Shown here piece by piece: positions 7,991 to 15,876 of a stretch of DNA of 64,000 bases. The translations under genes and the position numbers were made by a program. Each line of letters begins with the position of its first letter. Within the stretch, counting starts at the first letter, position 1. The stretch is from TMP-24 sp041397305 (GTDB lineage: Bacteria > Pseudomonadota > Alphaproteobacteria > Rhodobacterales > Rhodobacteraceae), in assembly GCA_041397305.1 (NCBI GenBank), contig JAWKWX010000003.1, forward strand, positions 1 through 64,000, written 5' to 3'. The notes beneath the pieces were generated by a model. It saw only the letters and a program-made list of their open reading frames with translations, ran no database searches and had not been told where the DNA came from.

Positions 7991-8644
7991 ATGGTCGAAT
8001 GGATCACATCTCCAGGGCTCGTTCCCTACGAGGACGCACTGACGTTCATGGAGAACCGGGTCACCGCGATCGCCGAAGGGCGACAGGGCGAATGTGTCTG
8101 GCTCCTCGAACATCCGCCGCTTTACACTGCGGGCACCTCGGCGCGGCCCGAGGATCTGACCGATCCTGACCGCTTTCCCGTCTACGAGGCGCGGCGCGGC
8201 GGGCAATATACCTATCACGGGCCGGGCCAGCGTGTGGCCTATGTGATGCTCGACCTCAATCGCCGCGGCAAGGATGTGCGCCGCTTTGTCGAGCGGCTGG
8301 AGGCCTGGGTCATCGCGGCGCTCGCCGAATTCAACGTGAGGGGAGAGATCAGGCCCGGCCGCGTCGGCGTCTGGGTCACGCGCTCCGACAAGGCGGCGAA
8401 CCCCGACGGTTCGGTCCGTGAAGACAAGATCGCCGCGATCGGCGTGCGGCTGAGGAAATGGGTCAGCTTTCACGGAATCTCGGTCAATGTCGAACCGGAC
8501 CTCAGCCATTTCGACGGGATCGTGCCCTGCGGTATTCGCGATCACGGCGTGACAAGCCTCGTCGATCTGGGCCTGCCTGTTGGGATGCATGATCTCGACC
8601 TTGCGCTCGTTTCGGCTTTCGTCGGCGTCTTCCCGGAGGCGTGA
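7991..8644 (+). CDS. lipB: Octanoyl-[ACP]:protein N-octanoyltransferase (lipoate biosynthesis)
   Basis: Transfers octanoate from acyl carrier protein to lipoyl domains, the first step of lipoate synthesis. The 217-residue protein has the family motifs RRGGQYTYHGPGQ (about 74-86), KIAAIGVRLRKWVSFHG with the catalytic Lys, and GIVPCGI with the catalytic Cys. Length is normal. It lies directly downstream of soxR, which is unusual but may reflect only shared transcription. Confidence 0.96.
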   Translation: MVEWITSPGLVPYEDALTFMENRVTAIAEGRQGECVWLLEHPPLYTAGTSARPEDLTDPDRFPVYEARRGGQYTYHGPGQRVAYVMLDLNRRGKDVRRFVERLEAWVIAALAEFNVRGEIRPGRVGVWVTRSDKAANPDGSVREDKIAAIGVRLRKWVSFHGISVNVEPDLSHFDGIVPCGIRDHGVTSLVDLGLPVGMHDLDLALVSAFVGVFPEA

Positions 8645-8938
8645 CCCGGTGCCAGCGCCAGCGCGGCCCCAATCCGAAAATGCCGGAACGGCGCCATCCT
8701 TGCCCAGAGCCGCGGTCGGCCAAACCGCGCCGCCAGTCCAAATGGGCAGGATCGGGCTGGCGGGCGAAAAGGGCCACGCTTCATCAAGTCGCCCCCTTTC
8801 CTACTCATGGCGCTGATCCCGGCTGGCCCGGCCTTTGCCACCGGCGCTCCGGCAGCAATGTCGAAGAGGTCCTTCAAATCGCGCGCCGGCTGCCAGGATA
8901 TCGCAGCCCCTCTCACCCCGGCCGCAGCACAGCAAGTC

Positions 8939-9916
8939 TCAGCGGAACCGCGCCCGGTATTCGCCGGGTGTAAGGCCGAGGTGCTTCTGGAACGCCCGGT
9001 AAAGGCCGTCCCGCCCGCCATATCCTGCCTCGGCCGCCAGCCGGTCGAGCATCAGATCAGAGGTCTCGAGCAACGCCTTGGCGCGGGAAAGCCGCGCCTC
9101 CTCGACGAAGCGGGCAGGCGTCTGGCCGGTCGCGGCATGGAACTTGCGCTGGAAGGTCCGCTCGCTCATTCCCGCCGCTTCCGCCAGCGCCGGAACCCGG
9201 CCCTCAGCTGGTGGGGCTTCGATCAGGCGGCGCACCAGCGCCGCGATCCTCGGCTCCGCCGCCGCCTGCAGGTTCTGTGCAGCACTGAACTGCGACTGCC
9301 CGCCGGGGCGACGCAGGAAGAGCACAAGTTCCCGCGCGACCGCGCGCGCAAGCTCCGCCCCGTGGTCGGCCTCTACCATGGCCAGAGACAGATCGATTCC
9401 CGACGTCACCCCCGCTGACGTGTAGAAGGGCGGATCTGCCACGAAGATCGCGTCCGGCACGACCCGGACCTTGGGGAACAGCCGCGCGAGGTCGCGGCAG
9501 CTTCGCCAGTGCGTCGTCGCCCGCCGTCCGTCCAGAAACCCGGCCGCCGCCAGCAGGAAGGCGCCGGTGCAGATGCTCGCCACCCGCCGCACCCGGCCCG
9601 GCATGGCGCCGAGCCAGTCCCGGAAGAGCGGCTCGGCGAGCGCCCCCATGACTGCCGCCGCCGAGCCCCCCGCAACGATCAGCGTATCCGCGGTGCCAGC
9701 AGCGGCGCGCGGTACGACCGGCCCGAGATGCAGTCCCGCCTGGCTGGTGATCGGCCGGTCGTCCGGCGACAGCAGCACCATCTCGTAGAGCGGCCCGCCG
9801 TGACCCGCCCGCCCCGCCTCGAGATTGGCCGTCGCAAACACTTCCATCGGTCCTGCCAGATCCAGCGTCTGCACGCCCTCGCAGCCCAGAAACAGGATCC
9901 GCCGCGCTTCGCCCAT
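8939..9916 (-). CDS. GlxA-family transcriptional regulator (DJ-1/PfpI + AraC HTH)
   Basis: A 325-residue regulator. Residues ~5-180 form a DJ-1/PfpI-like domain with the nucleophile-elbow region ASICTGAFLLAAAGFLDGR. Residues ~215-325 form a double AraC helix-turn-helix (LAEAAGMSERTFQRKF, LAAEAGYGGRDGLYRAF, LGLTPGEYRARF). A GGAGG site sets the ATG at 9916. It diverges from a lipoprotein gene bearing a similar DJ-1-like domain, its most likely target. Confidence 0.9.
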   Translation of the reverse strand: MGEARRILFLGCEGVQTLDLAGPMEVFATANLEAGRAGHGGPLYEMVLLSPDDRPITSQAGLHLGPVVPRAAAGTADTLIVAGGSAAAVMGALAEPLFRDWLGAMPGRVRRVASICTGAFLLAAAGFLDGRRATTHWRSCRDLARLFPKVRVVPDAIFVADPPFYTSAGVTSGIDLSLAMVEADHGAELARAVARELVLFLRRPGGQSQFSAAQNLQAAAEPRIAALVRRLIEAPPAEGRVPALAEAAGMSERTFQRKFHAATGQTPARFVEEARLSRAKALLETSDLMLDRLAAEAGYGGRDGLYRAFQKHLGLTPGEYRARFR

Positions 9917-10011
9917 CGTCACCTCCGCACTTTGGCTGATAATGCGATACTTATGTCATTTCAGCCATCCCCCTTTCGCGCGACACAGGGCCAACCCGAA
10001 AGGAGACCCCA

Positions 10012-11100
10012 ATGTCCCGCCGTCGCGCCCTGATGCTGTTCATGCTTGCCACCGCCGCCTTGGTCGCCGCCTGTGCAAGCCTGCGCCCCGATCCGTCGAA
10101 CCTCGGTCCCGCAACGATCCGACCCGCCCCGTTCCCCGACATCCCCACGCGCCCGGTCATCGCCATTCTGACCGACCCCGACGGCACCGAAACCACTGAC
10201 TTCGTGGTCCCCTACGCGCTCCTCAAACGCTGGGGCGGGGCCGAGGTCGTGGCCGTCTCGCCCAAGGGTGGACAGGTGAAACTCATGCCCGCCCTCTCCG
10301 TTGCCGGAACCGTTTCGATGCCGGACTTCGCCGCCCGGCATCCCGGCGGCGCCGATATCGTGATCGTCCCGGCCACGCACCGGCCGAACGCGCCTGCGCT
10401 CACCGGTTTTCTCAAGTCCGAGGCCGCCCATGGCGCGCTGATCCTGTCGATCTGCGACGGCGCCGCGACCGTGGCTGCGGCGGGCCTTCTTGAAGGCCGC
10501 CAGTCTGCCAGCCACTGGTATGGATTGAAACGCCTTGCCCGCGCCTGGCCCGACACGCGCTGGGTCACCGACCGCCGCTATCTCTTTGATGGCAACCGCG
10601 CCAGCTCCTCTGGTGTTTCGGCGTCGGTCCCGATCATACTTGAGCTCATCGCGCGGCTGGCAGGGCAGAGAGAGGCCACCCGCCTTGCCGGCTCGATCGG
10701 GACGGGGACCTGGACCGACCGCCACGACAGCACCGCCTACCGCCTGGCCCTGCCGATGCTCACGACTGCAATCCTCAACCGTATCCTGCACCCCCGCGAC
10801 ACGCTCGCGATCGCTGTCAGTGACGACACGGATGCCCTCGCCCTCGCGCTTCAGGCCGACGCCTGGGCACGGACCTGGCGAGCGAAGCCGATCGCAGTCG
10901 CCGCCGCCGGGGCGATCACGACGGCAGACGGCCTGACCTTCCTGACCGAAACCGCCGCGCCGGAAGGATCGATCCCGCTCCCCCTCCAGTCCGGCCCTGC
11001 CGTCGGCGCCCTGGCGCCAACCCTCGCCGCGATCGGCAACCGCTACGGCGCACCGACCGCCCGCTTCGTCGCGATCCAGCTCGAACTTCCCCCGGCCTGA
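10012..11100 (+). CDS. Lipoprotein with DJ-1/PfpI-like domain
   Basis: A 362-residue exported lipoprotein. It has a signal peptide ending in a lipobox (LVAACA, Cys21) and then a DJ-1/PfpI-fold domain (about 45-215) with elbow Cys in LSICDGAATVAAAGLLEGR, the same layout as in the neighbouring AraC protein. The C-terminal ~140 residues have no family I recognise. A strong AAAGGAGA ribosome site precedes the ATG. The pairing with the divergent GlxA regulator suggests co-regulation, perhaps by the same small molecule; that is inference. Confidence 0.85.
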   Translation: MSRRRALMLFMLATAALVAACASLRPDPSNLGPATIRPAPFPDIPTRPVIAILTDPDGTETTDFVVPYALLKRWGGAEVVAVSPKGGQVKLMPALSVAGTVSMPDFAARHPGGADIVIVPATHRPNAPALTGFLKSEAAHGALILSICDGAATVAAAGLLEGRQSASHWYGLKRLARAWPDTRWVTDRRYLFDGNRASSSGVSASVPIILELIARLAGQREATRLAGSIGTGTWTDRHDSTAYRLALPMLTTAILNRILHPRDTLAIAVSDDTDALALALQADAWARTWRAKPIAVAAAGAITTADGLTFLTETAAPEGSIPLPLQSGPAVGALAPTLAAIGNRYGAPTARFVAIQLELPPA

Positions 11101-11167
11101 GCGCTGTCGACCCCCACGCACGCGCCACATGTGGCAATTTTTCCCGGCCTCTTCTCAGCGAGACGGA

Positions 11168-11196
11168 TTGCCCTGCGATCCCCATCCCACTATTAC
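11168..11196 (+). promoter_or_regulatory. Sigma70-like promoter for ctaD
   Basis: TTGCCC (11168-11173), a 17-base spacer and TATTAC (11191-11196) lie about 60 bases upstream of the ctaD ATG, giving a leader of roughly 50 bases. Confidence 0.5.
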
Positions 11197-11256
11197 GGGG
11201 CCGGACACCCGGTACGGACGAGATTCCGGCCGGCTCTTAAGGAATGGGAGATCAGC

Positions 11257-12948
11257 ATGGCCGACGCAGCCGTTCATGGCCACGAGGCGCACGGACACCC
11301 CGGGTTCTTCATCCGGTGGTTCATGTCGACGAACCACAAGGATATCGGCATCCTCTACCTCTTCACGGCCGCGGTTGTCGGCTTCATCTCGGTCGCGTTG
11401 ACCGTCTACATGCGCCTCGAACTGATGGAGCCGGGCGTCCAGTACATGTGTCAGGAAGGCGCGCGGTTCATCGCCTCGGCCGAGACCTGCACGCCGAACG
11501 GGCACCTGTGGAACGTCATGATCACCTATCACGGCGTCCTGATGATGTTCTTCGTCGTCATCCCGGCGCTGTTCGGCGGTTTCGGCAACTATTTCATGCC
11601 GCTCCATATCGGCGCGCCCGACATGGCCTTCCCGCGGATGAACAACCTTTCCTACTGGCTCTATGTCGCGGGCACCTCGCTCGGCGTCGCGTCGATGCTG
11701 TCGCCGGGCGGCAACGGCTCGCTCACCTCGGGGCTCGGCTCGGGGGCGGGCGTGGGCTGGGTTCTCTACCCGCCGCTGACCACCACCGCCGAGGGCGGCT
11801 ATGCGATGGACCTCGCGATCTTCGCGGTCCACGTCTCGGGCGCCTCCTCGATTCTCGGCGCGATCAACATGATCACCACCTTCCTGAACATGCGCGCGCC
11901 CGGCATGACGCTGCACAAGGTGCCGCTTTTCGCCTGGTCGATCTTCGTCACCGCCTGGCTTATCCTTCTGTCGCTGCCGGTCCTCGCCGGCGCGATCACC
12001 ATGCTGCTGACCGACCGCAACTTCGGCACCACCTTCTTCACCGCCTCGGGCGGAGGTGACCCGATCCTCTACCAGCATATCCTGTGGTTCTTCGGCCATC
12101 CTGAGGTCTACATCATCATCGTTCCGGGCTTCGGCATCATCAGCCACGTGATCTCGACCTTCTCGAAGAAGCCGATCTTCGGCTATCTGCCGATGGTCTA
12201 TGCGATGGTGGCCATCGGGGTTCTGGGCTTCGTCGTCTGGGCGCACCACATGTACACCGTCGGCCTGTCGCTGACCCAGCAGAGCTACTTCATGCTGGCC
12301 ACCATGGTCATCGCGGTGCCCACGGGCGTGAAGGTCTTCAGCTGGATCGCCACGATGTGGGGCGGCTCGATCGAGTTCAAGACGCCGATGCTCTGGGCCT
12401 TCGGCTTCCTCTTCCTCTTCACTACCGGCGGCGTCACCGGCGTTGTGCTCAGCCAGGCGCCGGTCGACCGGGTCTATCACGACACCTACTATGTCGTGGC
12501 GCACTTCCACTATGTGATGTCCTTGGGCGCCGTCTTCGCGATCTTCGCGGGCATCTATTACTGGTTCGGCAAGATGAGCGGGCGCCAGTATCCGGAATGG
12601 GCGGGCAAGCTGCATTTCTGGGCGATGTTCATCGGCGCGAACCTGACCTTCTTCCCGCAGCACTTCCTCGGCCGCCAGGGCATGCCGCGCCGCTACATCG
12701 ACTATCCGGAGGCCTTCGCCTACTGGAACCACCTCTCCTCGATGGGGGCCTTCCTGTCGTTCGCCTCGTTCGTCTTCTTCATCGGCGTGATGTTCTATTG
12801 CCTTCTCTGGGGCAAGCGCGAGACCCGCGCGAACTACTGGAACGAATATGCCGACACGCTGGAATGGACCCTGCCCTCGCCGCCGCCCGAACATACGTTC
12901 GAGCAGCTGCCCAAGCCGTCGGACTGGGACAGGGGCCACGCCCACTGA
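11257..12948 (+). CDS. ctaD: Cytochrome c oxidase subunit I (aa3-type)
   Basis: Catalytic subunit of the aa3 respiratory oxidase, 563 residues and 12 TM helices. The heme/Cu ligands are visible: H92 and H418 for heme a, H416 for heme a3, and H281, H330 and H331 for CuB. Y285 of HPEVY forms the His-Tyr crosslink. The N-terminus (ADAAVHGHEAHGHPG) is His-rich, and the start at 11257 follows a purine-rich stretch (GGGAG). The gene stands alone here, apart from ctaC/ctaE, as is common in this family. A DUF2244 gene follows 4 bases after its stop. Confidence 0.98.
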   Translation: MADAAVHGHEAHGHPGFFIRWFMSTNHKDIGILYLFTAAVVGFISVALTVYMRLELMEPGVQYMCQEGARFIASAETCTPNGHLWNVMITYHGVLMMFFVVIPALFGGFGNYFMPLHIGAPDMAFPRMNNLSYWLYVAGTSLGVASMLSPGGNGSLTSGLGSGAGVGWVLYPPLTTTAEGGYAMDLAIFAVHVSGASSILGAINMITTFLNMRAPGMTLHKVPLFAWSIFVTAWLILLSLPVLAGAITMLLTDRNFGTTFFTASGGGDPILYQHILWFFGHPEVYIIIVPGFGIISHVISTFSKKPIFGYLPMVYAMVAIGVLGFVVWAHHMYTVGLSLTQQSYFMLATMVIAVPTGVKVFSWIATMWGGSIEFKTPMLWAFGFLFLFTTGGVTGVVLSQAPVDRVYHDTYYVVAHFHYVMSLGAVFAIFAGIYYWFGKMSGRQYPEWAGKLHFWAMFIGANLTFFPQHFLGRQGMPRRYIDYPEAFAYWNHLSSMGAFLSFASFVFFIGVMFYCLLWGKRETRANYWNEYADTLEWTLPSPPPEHTFEQLPKPSDWDRGHAH

Positions 12949-12952
12949 TTCC

Positions 12953-13465
12953 ATGCCCTATGAGTGGACGACCGGCTTCGAGGCCCCGGAGGAATCCGGG
13001 GCCTTGCCTTTCGCGCGGACCCTCGTCGTCAGGCCGCATCGGTCGCTTGGCGACCGGGGGTTTGCGCTGTTCATAACGGCGACGGCCTGTCTCCTCGCCC
13101 TGCCGATCCTCGCGCTTCTCGGCACGCCAGCGCTCTGGGTGATCCTCGTCTTTGTGCTGGCAGCGCTGGCCGCGATCTGGCTGGCGCTGCGCCGCAATCA
13201 GCGCGACCTGGCCCTGACCGAAACCCTGACCCTTTCCCGTGACGAAGCCCGCCTCACCCGCCACGCGCCCGACGGCAGCGAACAGGTCTGGACGGCCAAC
13301 CCCCATTGGGTGCGCGTGATCCTCTACCCGACCGAGGGCCCGGTGCCCGACTATCTTACGCTCAAGGGCGGCGACCGCGAGGCCGAGCTGGGCGCCTTCC
13401 TCACGCCGGAGGAACGCCGGGCGCTCGCGGGCGAATTGCGAACGGAACTGGCCCGCCTTCGCTGA
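12953..13465 (+). CDS. DUF2244 domain membrane protein
   Basis: A 170-residue protein with two adjacent TM helices (about residues 37-78) followed by a soluble C-terminal half (VWTANPHWVRVILYP) typical of DUF2244. It starts 4 bases after ctaD and is presumably co-transcribed. Members often sit beside cytochrome oxidase genes, so a role in oxidase assembly is a guess. Confidence 0.85.
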   Translation: MPYEWTTGFEAPEESGALPFARTLVVRPHRSLGDRGFALFITATACLLALPILALLGTPALWVILVFVLAALAAIWLALRRNQRDLALTETLTLSRDEARLTRHAPDGSEQVWTANPHWVRVILYPTEGPVPDYLTLKGGDREAELGAFLTPEERRALAGELRTELARLR

Positions 13466-13507
13466 CCCCGTCACCACGACCGCGTGGACAGTTCACGACA
13501 GCGCCCG

Positions 13508-13831
13508 TCAGTGCGAAGTGCCGCTGAGCTTCATCAGGATCAGTCCGCCGACAATCATGGCGGCCGCGACCAGCCTGAGCGGCGTCGCCGCTTCGCCAAG
13601 AACCAGTATCCCCACCGTAAAGGCCCCAACCGCACCGATCCCCGTCCAGATCGTATAGGCAGTGCCAAGCGGCAGACTGCGCATGGCCACGGCCAGAAGC
13701 CAGACGCTGACGGCCATGGCAATGATGGTGATCACGCTTTCCACGGGTTTGGTGAACCCCTGGGACTGTTTCATGGTGAAGGCCCAGAGAACCTCCATCA
13801 GTCCGGCGGCGACAAGGATGATCCAGGGCAT
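13508..13831 (-). CDS. sugE: Guanidinium exporter Gdx/SugE (SMR family)
   Basis: A 107-residue, four-TM small multidrug resistance protein that exports guanidinium by proton exchange. The essential Glu of helix 1 is in AAGLMEVLWAFTMKQS. GTAYTIWTGIGAVGA and the C-terminal helix VAAAMIVGGLILMKLS match SugE/Gdx rather than EmrE. The start at 13831 gives normal length. A guanidine-II riboswitch directly upstream supports guanidinium as substrate. Confidence 0.95.
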   Translation of the reverse strand: MPWIILVAAGLMEVLWAFTMKQSQGFTKPVESVITIIAMAVSVWLLAVAMRSLPLGTAYTIWTGIGAVGAFTVGILVLGEAATPLRLVAAAMIVGGLILMKLSGTSH

Positions 13832-13844
13832 CGCATTCCCCTTC

Positions 13845-13897
13845 AGGCTGCCAGGTCGTCCCGGATTTCTGCCCATGCCGGGGAGGTCGTCCTCACC
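13845..13897 (-). promoter_or_regulatory. Guanidine-II (mini-ykkC) riboswitch
   Basis: On the minus strand two small hairpins with identical ACGA loops lie just before sugE. The first is GAGG-ACGA-CCTC (13894-13883). The second is CCGGG-ACGA-CCTGG (13864-13851). They are 18 bases apart, with the GAAGGGGAA ribosome site immediately after. Paired ACGR-loop hairpins define the guanidine-II class, which frees the ribosome site when guanidinium binds. Confidence 0.9.
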
Positions 13898-14011
13898 CGG
13901 CCAGCTTAGGCCGGGGAAGCGGGCCGGGCAACAGGGGAGTGGAAACAGGCCACGCTTGCCAAAGGGGGGATGCATTCCGGCAGCCAGCGGCCGGTTGCGC
14001 CGACGGAAGGC

Positions 14012-14464
14012 CTATCCCAGCCGCGCCTTGATTAGCGCACCCACGGCGCCGAAATCCATCTGGCCGGTGTACCTGGACTTCAGGACGCCCATCACCCGGC
14101 CCATGTCCTTGATCGACTGGGCTCCGGCCTCAGCAATCGCCGCCGCCACCGCCGCCTCGACCTCGGCTTCGGTAAGCGCCTTGGGCAGGAAGGTCTCGAT
14201 CACCCGGATCTCGGCCAGTTCCTTGTCGGCCAGCTCCGGTCGGCCGCCCTCCTGATAGACCTTCGCGCTTTCCTGGCGCTGCTTGACCATCTTGCCCAGA
14301 AGCGCCAGCACATCGCCTTCGCCCATCGCGGCGCCCGCCGTCCGCTGGGCGATTTCCCTGTCCTTGACGGCGGCAAGGATCATCCGCACCGTCGAGAGCC
14401 GCGCCATATCCTTGGCCTTCATCGCCTCTTTCTGGGCGTCCTGAATGCGGGCGATCAGTTCCAT
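14012..14464 (-). CDS. GatB/YqeY domain-containing protein
   Basis: A 150-residue soluble helical protein, MELIARIQDAQKEAMKAKD..., with the YqeY signature (VRMILAAVKDREIAQR, MVKQRQESAKVYQEGGRPELADKE, MGRVMGVLKSRYTGQMD). The domain occurs at the C-terminus of amidotransferase subunit GatB and as free YqeY of uncertain role in tRNA recognition. It diverges from carA across 175 bases. The ATG at 14464 is chosen by homology over a longer in-frame start. Confidence 0.92.
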   Translation of the reverse strand: MELIARIQDAQKEAMKAKDMARLSTVRMILAAVKDREIAQRTAGAAMGEGDVLALLGKMVKQRQESAKVYQEGGRPELADKELAEIRVIETFLPKALTEAEVEAAVAAAIAEAGAQSIKDMGRVMGVLKSRYTGQMDFGAVGALIKARLG

Positions 14465-14579
14465 GTCGGGCCTCCGTTCTTTCTTCCCGGACCCTATCCG
14501 TTCCCCCCGCGGCGGGCAACCTTGGCGCGAACCGTATAACCATTTGAAATCACGCAAGTTTCAAATTTGCCCCGCCCCC

Positions 14580-14608
14580 TTGACCGTACGTGCCCCTGCC
14601 CTTAGGTT
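14580..14608 (+). promoter_or_regulatory. Sigma70-like promoter for carA
   Basis: TTGACC (14580-14585), a 17-base spacer and TAGGTT (14603-14608) lie 31 bases upstream of the carA start. The -35 is a good match; the -10 is weak. Confidence 0.45.
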
Positions 14609-14639
14609 CCGCCAAATTCTGCACATCGGGAGTCGTGCC

Positions 14640-15800
14640 ATGACCGGGGAAGCCCAGCCAAAGCCCACCGCATGCCTTGCGCTGGCCGACGGGACGGTCT
14701 TCTACGGCCAGGGGTTCGGCGCGCCGGGCGAGACGGTGGCGGAACTGGTCTTCAACACCGCGATGACCGGCTATCAGGAGATCATGACCGATCCCTCCTA
14801 CGCAGGCCAGGTCGTGACCTTTACCTTCCCCCATGTCGGCAATGTCGGCGTGACCCCCGAGGATGACGAAAGCGCCGAACCTGTCGCCGCCGGCATGGTG
14901 GTGAAATGGGATCCGACCGAACCGTCGAACTGGCGCGCGGCCGAGGAACTGACCGGCTGGCTTTCGAGGAAGGGCCGGATCGGGATCGGCGGCATCGACA
15001 CAAGGCGGCTCACCCGCGCGATCCGCCAGCAGGGCGCGCCGCATGTGGCGCTGGCCCATGATCCCGAAGGCAAATTCGATCTTGCGGCGCTGGTGAAAAA
15101 GGCCCGCGGCTGGTCGGGCCTCGTCGGCCTCGACCTTGCAAGGGAGGTGACCTGCGCCCAGGGCTACCGCTGGAACGAAACCCGCTGGGCCTGGCCCGAG
15201 GGCTATGGCGAACGCAGCGGCGCGGGCTTCAAGGTGGTCGCCATCGACTATGGTGCGAAGCGCAACATCCTGCGCTGCCTCGCGTCGGTCGGATGCGATG
15301 TGACGGTGCTGCCCGCGACCGCGACGGCCGAGGACGTCATGGCCCATCAGCCCGACGGCGTCTTCCTGTCGAACGGTCCCGGCGACCCGGCCGCAACCGG
15401 CGCCTATGCCGTGCCGATGATCCAGGGGGTTCTGCAGCATGATGTGCCGCTCTTCGGCATCTGCCTCGGCCATCAGATGCTGGCGCTGGCGCTCGGGGCC
15501 AAGACCATCAAGATGAACCACGGCCACCATGGCGCGAACCATCCGGTCAAGGATCTGGAAAGCGGCAAGGTCGAGATCACCTCGATGAACCATGGTTTCG
15601 CAGTCGACAGCCAGACCCTGCCCGCGGGGGTTCTGGAAACCCATGTCAGCCTCTTCGACGGCTCGAACTGCGGCATCCGCATGAAGGACCGGCCGGTCTT
15701 TTCCGTGCAGTACCACCCCGAGGCCAGTCCCGGCCCGCAGGACAGTTTCTACCTGTTCGAGCGGTTTGCCGCGGCCATGCGCGACCGCCGCGCCGCCTGA
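14640..15800 (+). CDS. carA: Carbamoyl-phosphate synthase small subunit
   Basis: Glutaminase subunit that supplies ammonia to CarB for arginine and pyrimidine synthesis. The 386-residue protein has the N-terminal CPSase small-chain domain (ALADGTVFYGQGFG, FNTAMTGYQEIMTDPSY). Its class I glutamine amidotransferase domain has nucleophile Cys in FGICLGHQ and the His-Glu of QYHPEASPGP. carB is not adjacent, as usual in Rhodobacteraceae. The start at 14640 matches homologues. Confidence 0.97.
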   Translation: MTGEAQPKPTACLALADGTVFYGQGFGAPGETVAELVFNTAMTGYQEIMTDPSYAGQVVTFTFPHVGNVGVTPEDDESAEPVAAGMVVKWDPTEPSNWRAAEELTGWLSRKGRIGIGGIDTRRLTRAIRQQGAPHVALAHDPEGKFDLAALVKKARGWSGLVGLDLAREVTCAQGYRWNETRWAWPEGYGERSGAGFKVVAIDYGAKRNILRCLASVGCDVTVLPATATAEDVMAHQPDGVFLSNGPGDPAATGAYAVPMIQGVLQHDVPLFGICLGHQMLALALGAKTIKMNHGHHGANHPVKDLESGKVEITSMNHGFAVDSQTLPAGVLETHVSLFDGSNCGIRMKDRPVFSVQYHPEASPGPQDSFYLFERFAAAMRDRRAA

Positions 15801-15830
15801 GAGACTATTTTCCCGCAAGGCGAGCCTGGC

Positions 15831-15849
15831 TTAACGGCCCGTTAACCAT
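15831..15849. promoter_or_regulatory. CtrA-like box (TTAA-N7-TTAA) before the glycosyltransferase gene
   Basis: The 15-base perfect palindrome TTAACGG-C-CCGTTAA (15831-15845) fits the CtrA consensus TTAA-N7-TTAAC. It also contains the TTAACCAT half-site (15842-15849) reported for Rhodobacterales. It ends 28 bases before the glycosyltransferase start. Confidence 0.6.
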
Positions 15850-15876
15850 GCGCGCGGAAGGCTGGTCTGGCCTTTC

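Noticed and set aside
8645..8938. Open frames between lipB and the GlxA regulator gene
   Set aside because: No start with ribosome site, no motif, and both candidate frames are Arg/Pro-rich shadows; treated as intergenic.
11155..12954. 599-codon minus-strand frame opposite ctaD
   Set aside because: Antisense shadow of a highly conserved oxidase subunit with all heme/Cu ligands on the plus strand.
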